DNA of 64,000 nucleotides from Pempheris klunzingeri (taxonomy: Eukaryota > Chordata > Actinopteri > Acropomatiformes > Pempheridae): assembly GCF_042242105.1 (NCBI RefSeq), contig NC_092019.1, positions 14,758,328 to 14,822,327 of the forward strand, read 5' to 3'. The notes below the pieces were generated by a model that was given only the letters and a program-made list of their open reading frames with translations, did not search any database and had not been told where the DNA came from. Within the stretch, counting starts at the first letter, position 1. Every line of letters begins with the position of its first letter. This document shows, piece by piece, positions 1 through 13,299 of this stretch. The translations under genes were made by a program, and so were the position numbers.

Positions 1-1302
1 CGTCAGTGCAGACACTCAAATACTCGTATAGTTTGAAATGACTATTGACTATTGTTGTGAAAGGAAAGCAAAATAATTCATTTATTATTAATAGTAGGTG
101 GCTTAAGCCCTTAGGGAACAAATCACAGGCAGAGCCTGCCCCTCCTGGCCTGCCTCTTGCCTGATGTGCTGCATGAACGGAGGAGACTTCATAACTCATT
201 AAAACAGTGAAGCCCAAAAAATCTGTGTCACCAGCAAGAACAGCAGTGAGCTGAAGCAGTGATTTATTAGCGCAGCTGTCTGTGTGGTACTTTTTAAGCG
301 CTTTCCTCCAATGTCCCCATCCTGTTCACACTATTGTCTCCGTTTCAGACTAACCCAGGCTGGTGAGGTCAGGGCAACATTGTAAAGGATTTCCTCTGGC
401 TCTTAATGATTTCCTGGGTATTCATAAGGGCAACAATGCTCTCAGATTTGGTTACTTACCTGCCCCACAGTGAAGGAATTAGCTTTCAGTCAATAACCGG
501 GACATTATTATAGCTCATGATTAACTTCCACAGGATTGCAACAAAAATGCACCTGCAGATTATATGTCATTTGGGAAGATATGATCTTAATCACTTGGAG
601 GGCAGTTAGTCTGCTTGTATAAAGGACTATCAAGCATGAACAAATAGCTACATATTATAATTTATGAAAACAAAATATTCCAGAGTCAAAGGAGCAAATG
701 CAACAGTCACAACAGACACTTTGGTTTGAATCCATGTTTTGTACTTTTAACTCAATTTATTTGTACAAAAATATTACAAATAGATACAAGAATGCAAGTT
801 TTTGATTCTCAAGTGTTTAGTTTTCCAACAATGGCACATATAATATGCAATTTATTTCCATGAGTTCTGATACCACTAAAGAAGTAGACCAATTTAAGCA
901 ACTCTACTTTATGTTAAATACAGACATCCATGGTCGACAAATGTAGACATTTCAGTATGTGGTCTACAAAATATTTCCTCTACATTTGTTCTTACAGTTG
1001 ATCTATCCATGGTCCACATGTCATATATCAGTCCTCAACCTGGAGACAGTGCATGTGAACTAAATTAGTTATCAATTTCAATGAACAACATAAAACGAGT
1101 TTCTTTTTTCAAAGAGTTATGACATACTGAGAGGACACCCTTTCAGCACCCTCTCCAACATAATCTTTATACTTAATAAAATAAAATCAGTTTGCTTTGT
1201 TCCCCTGTGTTTTATTGCCATAAAACGGATGAGGCAGGTTGTCTTGCCCAGTCTGTGGTGGTGGGCACAGCTCAGCTGTTGCCTTCAGTCCAGCTGTTAG
1301 CT
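1..1302 (-). other. hey1 3' UTR and downstream flank
   Basis: No coding sequence recognised. On the minus strand, AATAAA-type polyadenylation signals read 1216-1211 (very close to the stop), 856-851 and 761-756. Either of the last two would give a 3' UTR of about 0.45-0.55 kb; a longer UTR running off the left edge cannot be excluded. The DNA is AT-rich and not repetitive. Confidence 0.45.
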
Positions 1303-2770
1303 TCAGAAGGCCCCAATCTCCGTGCCCCACGGCCTGTAAGGCTTGGAGAGGGTGGAGGAGGGGCTCACTGTACTGAGGGCCGTCGGGGAGACCAGCGGGA
1401 AAGCACCGAAGGAGAGGGGAAAGGCCGACAGCGAAGAGAGGGATGAAAGGAGTGGTGGGGAAAGCTTGGATGTGGGCAGAGACAGACTGAGGGGCAGCGA
1501 GCCGTTGGGAGGCACCCTGAGGGACTCTGTGGGGGGCATGACACTCAGTCTGGTTGTCCCAGATGCCTCAGTGGAGGAGGAGGGAGCTGTAGAAGAAGAA
1601 GAGGTGGAGGAGGGTGGGCTACTGTTGCTTCTGGATGCAGGTGTCCTGCCCTGGGGGTGTTGGAGGAGGAGTGGGTGGGGGAGATGTGCCGGGGGAGTCC
1701 CGTAGGCAGAGCCCCAGGCTAAGTGTTCCAGTCCACTGTGCACCTCCCTCTGAGAGGCGTAGTTGCTGAGGTGGGACACCAAACGTATACGGAGGGGGTC
1801 TGCACTCTCCCGACCCTCTACCATGCTCAGGTAGCGAGCTGTCTCTGCCAGGCACTCCCTGAAGCCCAGGCTGCGGTAATCCTTAGCAAGAGCATGAGCC
1901 TCAAAGTAACCTGTCAGAAAAGGAAACAGTCTGATGGTTAGAAACATAATTTTCAGGAAATTTCCTCATCTTGAGGACTAATTTATTATTCAAAGCCAAA
2001 GACAGGGTCTGTTACCTTTGCCGCCAGATGCGTGAAGCATCTTCAAATGGTCCACAGTCATTTGCAAAATTTCTGCTTTTTCCAGCTTAGCTGATCCCTG
2101 TATAGAGATAGGAAAGCTGGATGTCACTTTTAATTACAGTAAAATCTCCTTTCATTTGTCAACCTCAAATCATATATGGCCAGACGTGTGTCAGCCCATA
2201 ATGAGAGGAAGGAGGTATGACCAATTTACCTGTTTCTCAAAAGCACTTGGCACCAATCTTCTCAACTCTGACAGACTGTTATTGATTCGGTCACGTCTCC
2301 GTTTCTCAATAATCTGTAAATGGGCAAAAAAAAACCAACAACAATATAATTTAGGTCACAGGTGGCTAGAAAACAGTGGGATCCATCAAGCAGCCGTGCG
2401 CAGCTTGGCACCACAGATAATGAGTTTACTTACCCCTCTGCGCCTTTTTCTGGCTTGAACTTGGGTGGTTGTGGAAGGTGACATCGAGCCGTGAGAATCA
2501 AGTTGACTGAAATATAAAACAGCAATTAATTATTATCTAACTGAAAGCAAACATTTAGTCCCCCCCCCCCTTCCCGAGATTCATCAACTGATGCAAGACA
2601 ACACATTCAAATGCGCATGAAATAAAAGGTGAAATGTCGGATGAATTAAAACCACAGACTTAAGACGTGAAAAAGTGAACATACCCATTTTCGTCGCCAC
2701 TATCTTTCTCCACCTCAACATTGTCATCCAGGTCGCTGTCCGATGAGCTGTAATTGTGGCTTCGCTTCAT
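1303..2770 (-). CDS. hey1: Hairy/enhancer-of-split related with YRPW motif 1 (bHLH-Orange repressor), complete
   Basis: Nuclear transcriptional repressor downstream of Notch; the family dimerises through its helix-loop-helix, binds E-box-like sites and recruits corepressors. Five coding exons on the minus strand, all with GT-AG borders and matching phases: 2770-2685, 2506-2434, 2313-2230, 2097-2016 and 1910-1303, giving 310 aa. Visible parts: acidic/serine N-terminus starting [13 protein letters not shown]; basic region and HLH at about residues 47-108, with ARKRRRG and [14 protein letters not shown] (the glycine where most bHLH proteins have proline is typical of HEY); Orange domain at about 110-148; and the C-terminal YRPW tetrapeptide at 300-303 followed by the family's TEIGAF end. 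The N-terminus and the exact [11 protein letters not shown] end match HEY1; HEYL and HEY2 diverge there. The nearby fabp gene fits the HEY1-FABP4 linkage of human 8q21. The start is chosen by family alignment. The frame stays open further upstream, but that extension has no family resemblance. Confidence 0.92.
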
Positions 2771-4375
2771 TTTGCCTCCAAGTCCACGGTGGCCAGAAGT
2801 AACTCCTTGCAGAGAGAGGTCCGGTGCACTGACAGCAGAGGGTCTGTGCCACAGTTTAAACGTCAGCTCTGCCTTTGCTGAGATCACTTTCACACCGCGG
2901 AGAAGAGGGCGGGGTCCCCGGAGCCATGTGGGCGGTGCTGGACAAGATTTCAGCCTGTTAAAATCGATCCGGAGTTTGAGTGACATAAAGGAGAAAATCT
3001 GTGAACAAACCCTAAAGGGTGCTGAAAATCACTTCTGTATTGATTAAAATCATTATCCCATATTATGATGTTATATTAAAAGCATGATTTTAAATCTGAT
3101 TTTAAGTCTGAGGTTTTCCTGTGCTCACAGCTCAGGCTGACCAGTAGACTCCTGGCCTCTGGTCCCCAGTTTCCCCACTCAGACCCCAGTTCATTAGCAA
3201 CAGGCCCCATTATAGCTGAAGCCCTCTTCTTCTTTGGTGTCGTGCAGGACACACGGCCCATTAGAAGAGTGTGTTGTTCATTGTCTGCTGTCAGCTGCGC
3301 AGTTCCACAACAGCATTGATCAGCCGTGAGGCCCAACATTAGTCAGTCGGCATTGCCAGGCTCTCCTAGGAAACTCACCCCCCCTCCTCCACACACACAC
3401 ACACACACACCCACAAACAGGTCAACTGACTGGAGCAGGGAGACCTTCTCAGGGAGTCATTCATCCACTGTGGGTGAGGACAGTGAACCTCACTCTGCTG
3501 CCTGGTGGGAAAGAGAGACCGAAATGTTTTTACAAGCTCAAGCTACATGCAGCCATAGATGGATGTTTTACTCATCAGCTACATTAAAAAACACACAAGC
3601 ATAAGCAGCAAAACACAAGTGGCTCACTCTGGATGGGCAGTAGGGGTGGTCTGAAGGAGGTGTGAAAATTCTGACCCCACTAATACACTCAGGTCAGAGG
3701 GCAAACTATATAAAACACAGGAGCTTTCAATGTTTATGTTCCACTGTGTAACTGATCCCTTCTGGCTGTATTTCTAGTATGTATTAGGAAGAAAGAGACA
3801 CAAGATACAGACATTTCTGTCTATATATATGTATATTTATATACTAAGTACAAGGCAAATGTTAATTTTATGTTGCATACATTATGAAACATCATATAGT
3901 AACGTTACTACAGCTTAGTACTGTACTTTAGTACAATTTTTAGATTCTTGAACTTTCCATTTTATGCTTGTTTATGTTTTATATTGTACTTTTACTCCAC
4001 TACATTTATCAAACAGATAAAAGTGACTGGTCACACTTCAGATTAAGATTGCACATACAAAACACACAAACATTTTATAAAATAAGGTGCATTGCTATAG
4101 ATTATACTACTCAACAGTGTGTAAAGCAACTAAAATTAGGTCCAATTCAACCAAATAGAGCGCTGAAGTACAGTATACATTGTGATGCATGGATAATAAT
4201 GACAATAATATCAATACTATAATAATATATTATTCCCAGATAGAATTATAATCTATTTTTGATATTATAAGTAAGTTCGTTGCAAATACATCTATACTTT
4301 TACTTACTTTAAGTAAGCATTTGAATGCAGGATGTTAACCTGTTATGGTGGGGTTTTTTGGGCGTGGCATTAATG
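2771..4375. other. hey1 upstream region
   Basis: Presumptive hey1 promoter and 5' UTR (minus strand, so upstream is to the right). The first 200 bases are GC-rich, with a GGGCGGGG GC-box-like run at 2907-2914. A TTTAAA stretch (about 2857-2862) is the only TATA-like sequence close to the start. A TGGGAA core of the RBPJ type lies at 3506-3511. Beyond about 3.6 kb the sequence becomes AT-rich without a recognisable gene. Confidence 0.35.
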
Positions 4376-4941
4376 CTTAAAAGCACAGTATGTAGTTTTT
4401 GTCGCTACGGGTCTCTCAATCAAAACAATAGAGGTAGCTTGATGACATTATGAAGTGACGTGGGATCATGGGAGATGTCTCTGATGTGGCTCAAACAGCA
4501 ATCATGATCACGTTATGTTTAGACATATTTATTCATGTCTGTTCACCTTATGTCATTTTCATTCTAATGAAATAGCCACAAGTAACGGTAACTAACGTAA
4601 CATGTACTTGCTAACAGGAATGAATGATTGTGATCCATCAGAAGTGAGCAATAAAAACAATAGAGTGAAAAAAAACAACAGATTTGCTGGGTAATTAGTT
4701 CACTGACTTCTTTCCTCACTCTCTGACCAGTGTTTCCCATGTTTACCCAAAAGTCATAGCTGCAAGAGGGTGTAAAGGGGATATGATGCCATTTGCAGGC
4801 GACCAAAGGAAACGCACCATTACTTTGAATAAAATTATGTTTTCCTTGGGTTTGAACATTGTTGGAAACATTTGGGATATAAGTGCACAACTCTAGTCGT
4901 TTTTGGACATTTGTTGAAAAATGATACATTATACCTTTAAG
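4376..4941. mobile_element. Degenerate nonautonomous TIR element (MITE-like)
   Basis: The left end reads CTTAAAAGCACAGTATGTAG, and the reverse complement of the right end starts CTTAAAGGTATAATGTAT, so the element has imperfect terminal inverted repeats about 566 bases apart. The interior phrases (for example GGATATAAGTGCACAACTCTAGTC at 4875-4898) recur, from memory, in many percomorph genomes in introns and flanks. No transposase is encoded. A 171-codon minus-strand frame crosses it, but this is an accident of the repeat. DNA transposon origin is inferred from the TIRs; the superfamily is not assigned. Confidence 0.7.
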
Positions 4942-7583
4942 TAAGTTATTTGAATACTTCATGACACAAATATAAAATACCATATCACTATTAATATAAA
5001 AACAGCTGTCTAATGGCAGTGTTTTCTCTGAATGTCTGGAAGATGGCAAAACTTGACGCTGGTATGATTCGTGTATCAAGACGTGTCTGGTAAGGCCATC
5101 AGTGGGAGCGTGACCCCCCTGCTGTCTTCCATTCCAGGGCCTTGTAGAGCAGCAGCTGTTTCTCTGCTCTGTCCATCAGGTCAGTTGTTAACTTGGTGAG
5201 TTGGGACCTAGACAAGTGCGGATGAGAGCTTGATTCCAGGGAGCAACTGCAGGCCAACACGCTGTTCCCAGAATGTCAGAGGGGTTTTGGTGGTGACAGA
5301 TACAATGTGCAAGCCTCAGTCGTTCTGTTGATGCAGTGAGTGTGTGGATGAGCCCTCACACTGTCCCTGACACACGGATACTCCCCTCCCCCTCCCTGTC
5401 AGCACACACTTTCACTAAAAATCATGCCTACCCTCACCCTGTTCATGCCTCTCTACATTCCCATACTCCCACTTGGTCAATTTATAGACCTTAACATGTG
5501 CATAATCCAGTGCTGAAAAACTCCTGAGGCCTGCATGCTCGCTTCCTGGACTATGTTTCTCATTAAGTGTACATCTATATTGCTCTTCAGTCAAGTTTGG
5601 TGCTCATGAGGCAGATTTGTACACTGAGATAGGTCAGTACAAACCCTCACCTTGCCCTCAACCCCAGACTAAACCACACATGGCCTCTCCATGACTCTCT
5701 GCTGATGGGCAGCTTGAGTATATTTGGGATCACTTCAGTATTGTTTGTGATGCTATTATGGTAATAGGCCTCTACAGTGCCACCAGCTCCACAGGACAGG
5801 CAGGTTCATGTGGTCTCCATTAAGCAGACACAAACCACTCTCCTTATACTGGACTGTCAAGGTCCTTCACATTAGCGCTGACATTCCTGTCGCCCATTAA
5901 ACATAATTAGGATTTTTCCTCCAAAAACCTTGACTTTTCACCTGTGACATCACAACATTTTCATCAGCCTCTACTGTGGCTGACTTTGATAATTTTTGGT
6001 TGTAAAATTTCCCACCCTTTTTGAGTGTGTTTGCTCATTTATCTGTGACTGCCATGTTTCTCTAAATGATCCTTACATTTAATAACTTGAGGAACATGCC
6101 AGTCTGTCTGTTGACCATGAGGCTAACTCTGCACCAATTTGAAGAAACTACTCTCAAACCAGTGCCAGGAGGCTAAGAGGTATAAGCAAGCATTTGTTTG
6201 AAACTGGCGTGTGCCCAGCTGCCTTCCTCAATCTTCCCTTAGGTTTCCCTTGGTGACTCTTTGTGTGCAAGAGTGCGGCCTGAGTGTGTGCTGGTGTGTC
6301 TGCATGTGTTTATGTGTGTGTGACAGAGAGTGTGCAAGTGTGTTTAGGAGGTGCTGTTTCCCACAGCCCTGATCTAATTCCGTGGTAACTCAATCTCCGT
6401 GTGAGCGCTTCCCGGCGAGTGTTCTCCCACCCGTCGACAGTCTCTCTCTGGCTGGCTGAGTGGCTGAGTGTGTCTGACAGAGGCCGGCTCAGTCCCATTG
6501 GACCCCCCCACCTCCTCCCCGCCTCCGTCCTACCCTCCCTCCCATCAGGATTGATTTACTATGTCAACCGTTGGGGCTGTCGGCAGCAGCGACGTTCGCA
6601 GCCGTGCCTGCATCCTGTGTGCACACCATCCTGACATCTTATACCTGTCATTCAACAACTGCTGCAGTGAAGTTTGCATTTGTGTGTGTGTGTTCAGGGG
6701 GGTGCATGCGGGGGATGTGTGTGTGAGATCATGCCTGGTCCATGATTTCTTCAAATAGAGTAGAGGTGCATGTAAAAAGGTAATTAGCTACATATATGCA
6801 TGAGCTATGACACATTATGTAAGGCAGAGAAAATGCCACCCATGCTGGTCCTAAATAGCTTGTCTGACGGAGGGAAATGTCTCCCAGACAACTTCCATAC
6901 AACAATGTTATCCTATGGGCCACAGTTTCCTGCTTGTCCCCCCTGGTTCCAGTCAGCACCCAGGCGCTATATTGGGCAGGAGCCAGACCAGGCCTGAGAC
7001 CCATTCCCACTGTTTGACCATAATGCACCCGCCTTCTCATTCTTTACTTTCCTGCCTTTGTTGGCATCCATTCTCCTTGTGCTTTTTGGACAGGTAAAAC
7101 CAGGGAGGATATGCTGACTTCCTTGTTTCTTTGTTTAGCAGGAGCCTTTTTTAAAATCTTTTTTTACTGGGAACAGCTCCTCAGGTCATAACACTGACAC
7201 CATGATCTCAGCACTGGCTGCCAATTACAGGGCTCAGAGTCAATTACAGGGCATGAACAGCATTTAGGAGAGATTTGAACAATACTTTGAACTCTGATAT
7301 GGATAACCTGGCTTGAAAAAAAATGTGGATGAGTCACTCTTGAATGAATGAAAAAATGGCGCACACTCCTTTACAATGGCTCTCAACAATTATATTGTTC
7401 ATATGGTTTGCTGCCCATTACCAGCTAGCTTGTGCAAGTCCACAATAGAGGGAAGGCAGATCACAAGACCGGGTCCCAAATAAGCGCAACAGGAGACAGC
7501 ACGTGATTTCCACACAGAGCGCAAGCTACTTTTAAGGCCACACATTGTGTTGCCACAGGAAAAACATTGTTTGCATATCAATG

Positions 7584-7630
<47 letters not shown>

Positions 7631-10600
7631 GGTGGGGGGGTGCTCTAATTGAAATGTATCTCCCGGTTTACATCACGTAAAAGGAACCTCTCAGGCACAA
7701 GCCATATGAATTATTTGTTGAATCAAACAGTAGAAAGTCTGTGAGTGTGTGTGTGTGCACATGCCAAAGGAAGTCTATGTTGTGAGTAGGTCTGTTTCTG
7801 AAGGTCAGCTATCATGTTATGAGTCACATACCTCAAACACCCACACCAAGTTTTTTCTGAGGGGGGGGTTCTTGTGCAGTTTTACATTTGCCTGATGCAA
7901 TGTGGAGTAAAATCTCATTAGCAGTGATTATAAAAACTGATACTTTTAGACAGAACATAGAAACAGAGAAAAGAGTCAATTTATGGTGTGTCACAAGTTC
8001 ATCAAAAAAAAAAGCTGTTTTTTTTTTTTTTGCGAGCCGGCTCCTTTCCCAGTGGATGCTCTGTGCCAGCTGTCTGCGCTGCAGTAAAGTACTGCTTTCC
8101 CAAGCTCCGACCTGTGGGAAAATCTGTTGTGGCCAGTAATTGATTCCGCCCTGCCAGCCCCATTACTCTCCACTGCAGTCAAACTGCCAGTGATCTGCAG
8201 AAAGCCAGTTAGCACAGCCCTTTACTCTTTCTTTCTCTCTCTCTTCCACTTACACAAACATGCACCAGAATCCCACCAAGTCCCACTGTTAATTCTACCG
8301 TTACTTCTGTCTGTCTTTATATTATTTTTACTCTATAATCCACATGCTTTGTCCAAGTTTTCAGTTTTTTCTCCTTTATTTCCCATCTATCATATGTCCA
8401 TATAAGTTATAGTGTCCTGGTGATTATGTAGAATGTGACCTTTAATGTGCTCGCTAGATTAAAATCTTTGACATGCTGACAACAATGAAAGTAAGTTCTT
8501 TTTATATCAATCGATCTTTCCTTTGCGGTATCTAATTGTACAAAAACCATCTAGTCCACTCCACAGTCATGGAGACAGTGTGAGGTAATGATGATTTGAC
8601 TGGTTAGGAAAGAGAGCACTTGCCAGTTTGCCAAGAAAACGCTACAGATGTTTATGATCTGTGTTATCAACTCGAAAGAGGTGAATGTGTTGGTTATTTG
8701 GCTGCAGAGCTGCACAGCAGAACCCCCCCAGAAAACCCCCCTCCGTCAAAATTTGTCATGAAATATTAAATGCAGTCATCTGCTGAGATGGTTGAGTTAA
8801 TTGTCACAGCCTAACACTTACCACATGTCTAAATAAAGGTAAGTGCTCCCCCCTTCCAATTAATCTTCAATTAGGGGTTCTGCTGTGTGCCTGTGCTTTT
8901 GTGTCTCCTGGCCTCGGCTCAGCAGGTGGGGTATGATGGGACTGTGTGTGTGTTTGTGTGTGTGAGGAGTTATATGAGGATTATCAGACTCTGGGTGGAC
9001 ACAGGACAGGGATAAGAGGATGTTTTCCGACACATATTCACATGATGACTGTCATGGTGTCTCACAACTATCACTTCTTGTCACAATGATTACATGGTAG
9101 CACTTTGAACACAGCTTTAGCAGAAAGGCACACATTATACTGACCCGTAGAAAATAATTGTTCCATGTGAGATGCAAAGGGACATGAGAGGCCTCAAGTG
9201 ATTTATCAGGGATTCTCATGACTCTGGCAGGCTTTATATAACTACCAGCTGAAGGGGGGCACTTTCCCATGTTGTAAGGGGTCAGGAGGCCACCCTGTAA
9301 GAGCTGCGGCAGTTGTTTTTCACACAAGAATTCCAGCCCACTGTTGGGGGGATCTAAGAGAGCATAAAAGAGGGCCAGAGAACTGTACAGTATGTATCAC
9401 TTTAGCTCCTGGTCAACCCTCCGCCCACTGTCCTCTGCGCCCGGTGGCTGTGCCCCATGGGTAGCTCTCCCCACACCTCTCCCTGTATTGACAGAACAAG
9501 CAGTGTCTCTGTGAGAGGCAGTCACCCCCCCACCCCCGTCATCCCTCTCCAGCCCCACCGTCGGTGTGCGGCAAACCAGAAGCCTGAGGCGCAGGGAGCG
9601 TGTGGGATGAAGGGATGAGAGAGAAGATCAAAGCAGGAAGCATGAAAAAGCTCAAAGCACACAAGCAAGAGGCACCTCTCTGACCCACACACACACACAC
9701 AAACACACACACACTCTTCATCCTGGCTGAGCAGAACGATGGGCGCCCGCACTAGCCTCTGGTTCCCCTTCATCCAGCAGTCGTGTAAAAAGGCAAAGAG
9801 GGGAGGGCACGTCGTTCAGGTCGTGTGAGCCTCTCAGCAGATGGCTGGGACCTGCTGGGAACCAGACCTGAAGTGACGCCGATGGCGTGCACCCAATTCT
9901 GGTTGGTCCCTCTCATGAATCAAAAATGCACATTTCTTCCTAGCATTAATTTTTTTATTTTAGATTCAGAGCTATTTTATTTTTCATTAAGTGCAACAGG
10001 CTTCTAAAGGTCATTTGTTTACTCCTGGATTGTTCTGGATTTACTGCATGGCTTTTTGTTGGCATTCTGAAGGCAATTTGTGGGTTCCTGGAGAGACCAG
10101 CTTCCTGAAAATGATTAAATTATCTTTGGGGTTTGGTTCAAAAAGTAAACAGATCACGGATATGTCTAAACTACACTACATGACAGGCTATGCTAAAAAC
10201 CTTTCACAGATCTCTGCATGGAGGAAAAGTGTCCCCTTCCTCGGGCAAAGGCTCACTCAGCATAGAAAAAACTGTTTATGCTTAGAAGGAGGGAATACAA
10301 TAAAATATCCTTGAACAAGATGGGGAAGTGAGACGGACTCACAGGATCTAGAAATAGGTGTTATTTAAATGCATTGTGTCCTCTCTGTGTATTGTTCTTC
10401 ATGAAGCAGCACTCCTCTACCAGATTCTCACTGGCTGCAAAGAGCTGCAGCAAAGTTCACCGTCAACATGATCAGCTGTGACCGCAGTTTTACCTGCCGG
10501 CATATAAAGCTGTATTTCAGGTTTATAACAAGCCCAGTCAGTCTTGCTAACTCCCCCTTGGCCTTGTGGATCCTCTCTCCATTATTCATGAGTCCTCAGG

Positions 10601-12240
10601 TTGGACCCTGGGAACAAGCTGAGCGAGGCCCTGTGTCAATACGAAACACTGGCCGCCACAATGGGCTCTGCCTCCAACTACACTGTTGACAGACACCAAC
10701 ACAAAGGAGCTGAAAGGGGTCCCCCTCCGTTCTCACACACACTGAAGAATGAGTCAGTGTGCTGCCGCTCAGAGCTGTGTTTGTACAGTATATACAGCTT
10801 TTGTCCACGGCCACTGTTCTCCCATCAATGGGGGCTGAAGTGTTGATGAAAACCAGGAGGAAAGGCCTTCTCTGCGGCTGCCAGCGAGAGTTCATGTTCA
10901 TTAGATGGGCTCTGCGCCTGCTGGATGGCACCTGTATGTGCGCAGAAAACCCCGGGTGACAGAACAACAAGTAATCGGCTTATTGGATTGATAAACAGCA
11001 CTGTGATATATCACAATCCAGCCTCTTTGACTATCACATCGTTACTGGCTGTCATTGAAGTGAAGGAATAATTCATGCATTTAGACCATGAGATCAAATA
11101 TTGCAGCCATGTAAGAGTCTTATTAAGCTAATTTCTGTGTGACATGCATTGATCCCAGGTTCTCTGGTATCACACTGACAGCTCATTTTGCATAATGCAT
11201 CAAGCACACATCTGCTGTGATGAAAGGGTAAATCCACCTCAAAAGGGTTGTCATGTATGTTACATCCACACTCTGAGCCGGTTAAGTTTATAGTAATAAA
11301 AATGAAAATCTCTCTATCTTTAAAACTGGGTCCAAATTCGGGTGGCGCACAGAACCTGCATTTCAGACAAAATGCTTTCTTGTGTGATGTCATTGCAGAG
11401 GGAAGAAAAATGTGCTCTCAGCCAGGGGACATTTCACAGCATCCATATTCACTGTTAGCAGCTCCATTATTTGCTTGTCATATAACAAAAATAGCCATTC
11501 CTGTTTGAACTATTTTCGGTTTATGATAGAATAAAACAGCTCTTAAAGACGTTAGATGCCATCATCTCCCACCCAAAGGCTTTTTTATTGCAGTTGTCAG
11601 TAAAAAGAACTGCATGCTCATTTAAGGTTCACATCCTGCTTACAGGACACTGCATTGAGGCTGGTAACACACAGTGAGAAGATATTTGTACCATTTCATC
11701 CTCAAACCTCACTACTTCCTTTTGTTTGTAGGTTATTCAACCATTTTATAACTTGCAGCAGTGACTAATCAGTTTCGAGGAATTTCTTGAAGCACCAAAT
11801 GCTGTCTGAAAGACTTTTTAGACTAAAATGTGAAAGTGTTGCATGCTGGGAGGCAGTTAGAGGAGGATGTAACAACTCAATCCATTTTGATCCACTGAGG
11901 GGATATGTCACAGGGTGCTCATCTGATCCGAGTCTGATTTGCTCTGAGCATCTCCAATCGCTTCTGTCTGTGATGAGCTCTTACACCAACTCAGCAAACA
12001 ACCCAAATGGAAAAAAAAAAGATGTCTAGCCTTTTAATCCTTCATTTTATTGTTTGATGAACATCACTTTCTGCATTTTGCACTGCACTGGCTTTCACAG
12101 AGAGAGTGTAGATTAAATACATAAATGAATGAGATCTCATTTATGTTTAAGCTTTGTTAATCTTTGAGCCTGAATGAGAAAATAAACGTGATCAGTTTTT
12201 ATTTGTGTTTTTGGATTTCTTTTTATTTCAAAGTAACTTT
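4942..12240. other. Gene-free intergenic region between hey1 and fabp11a
   Basis: No open frame here resembles a known protein and none joins neighbours with plausible splice sites. The stretch contains a (TG)n microsatellite at 7586-7628, a short CA tract near 9689-9713, and moderately GC-rich unique patches at about 6360-6660 and 9400-9900. Long unique sequence next to a developmental regulator such as hey1 often holds enhancers, but none can be pinned down from sequence alone. Confidence 0.5.
7586..7628. repeat. (TG)n microsatellite
   Basis: About 43 bases of uninterrupted TG dinucleotide, followed shortly by a run of seven G. Confidence 0.97.
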
Positions 12241-12285
12241 AGGTTGTGTGTGCTTTAGAGGCCCTACTGTAATTAATTACTGCAA

Positions 12286-12300
12286 CCACTGGGGGGCAGC
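12286..12300 (+). promoter_or_regulatory. Candidate CTCF site, plus orientation
   Basis: CCACTGGGGGGCAGC matches the CTCF core consensus (CCASYAGRKGGCR) except for G at the sixth position. It lies about 1.2 kb upstream of the fabp11a start and faces a second, better match at 12645-12657. Confidence 0.4.
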
Positions 12301-12644
12301 ACAGGGCAGTCTGACATTTGGGCACAAATCCACTGACATACACACATATAGTTTTATGCACTGCCAATCAAAAGACTAGTGAACACTTTCAATTTTGCAA
12401 ATCTTCTTAAATATCAAGCAATTCAACTGTAAGTGCATTGTACATGCTCCAATAAAGTTGTAAAATACAGGCTGTATAAGGAATGAACATTAATTTTTTA
12501 TTATTTTTTTTTTTTTTAAAAAAAGCATGTTTTACTTAAATTTGGACATCCACTTCAACACTTATATATTATACAGTCAGAGTACTAAAAATACTTAAGT
12601 TATAAACACAATCCCTGGGAGGTATTTCATTTGCTCTTCACAGT

Positions 12645-12657
12645 CGCCATCTACTGG
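12645..12657 (-). promoter_or_regulatory. Candidate CTCF site, minus orientation
   Basis: On the minus strand the sequence reads CCAGTAGATGGCG, a perfect match to the 13-base CTCF core consensus. Together with the plus-oriented motif 345 bases to the left it forms a facing pair between hey1 and fabp11a. Motif match only; occupancy is unknown. Confidence 0.45.
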
Positions 12658-13299
12658 TCAAAATCAGCACCACCGCTCACTCAGAGAGGGAGGGATGCTG
12701 TTTGGAGGCACCTGGAGATGTGATGTGAGAAGTTTGAAGTTTTACACAGATAAGCAGGAATTTATTTTCAATAAAGACTGGCATGAAGTTGCAACTGTGG
12801 GGAAATGGGCTGTAACTGCATTTGAATGAAACTAACTCATAATAGGTACATTTCACTAACAAAAAGAAAAAGTCTTCCTGCAATATAAATGTCTTTTTAA
12901 TAGGATTTAATTTATATTTGCATCTATTTACAATATAGAGGAGTGGATTGCAATGTGCATTAGGCTATGGGTTGTCTGGTAAATCCATTTCATATTTTAA
13001 TTTCTTATTGTTTTTTTTATTATTATTTGTGGAGTTCAGTGTTACTTGTGCAATTTTGTTTGAAATAAAACGTGATTATTAAAGAGATTATGTTTACTTG
13101 TACAATAAAGCGTAATGTAGCCGATTTGGCTGCTGAAGATTAATTATTAAGGGGGGGGGGGGAAATGTGGACTTTGTCAGCATCTTTCCTGCTGCAGGAG
13201 CGACCTGCAGCCCCACGCCAAATCCTATCAGGTGAGATCACGGCGGCACTCTTAGTGTCTGAACTCCCCGTTTCACCAAACTCACCATCGGCGTCTGAT

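Noticed and set aside
1303-2770. Calling the first gene heyl or hey2
   Set aside because: The N-terminus with SSSDSDLDD and [10 protein letters not shown] and the exact end [11 protein letters not shown] fit HEY1; linkage with a FABP4-type gene agrees.
2771-2986. In-frame N-terminal extension of hey1
   Set aside because: The frame is open up to 2986, but the extension resembles no HEY protein. The family start MKR with its S/D-rich sequence is at 2770.
2771-3520. Paired RBPJ (Notch) sites in the hey1 promoter
   Set aside because: Only an isolated TGGGAA core (3506-3511) and a poor GTGTGAA-like word (2889-2896) are visible; no head-to-head pair, so no site is claimed.
4564-5079. 171-codon minus-strand ORF
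   Set aside because: It lies almost wholly within the TIR element at 4376-4941.
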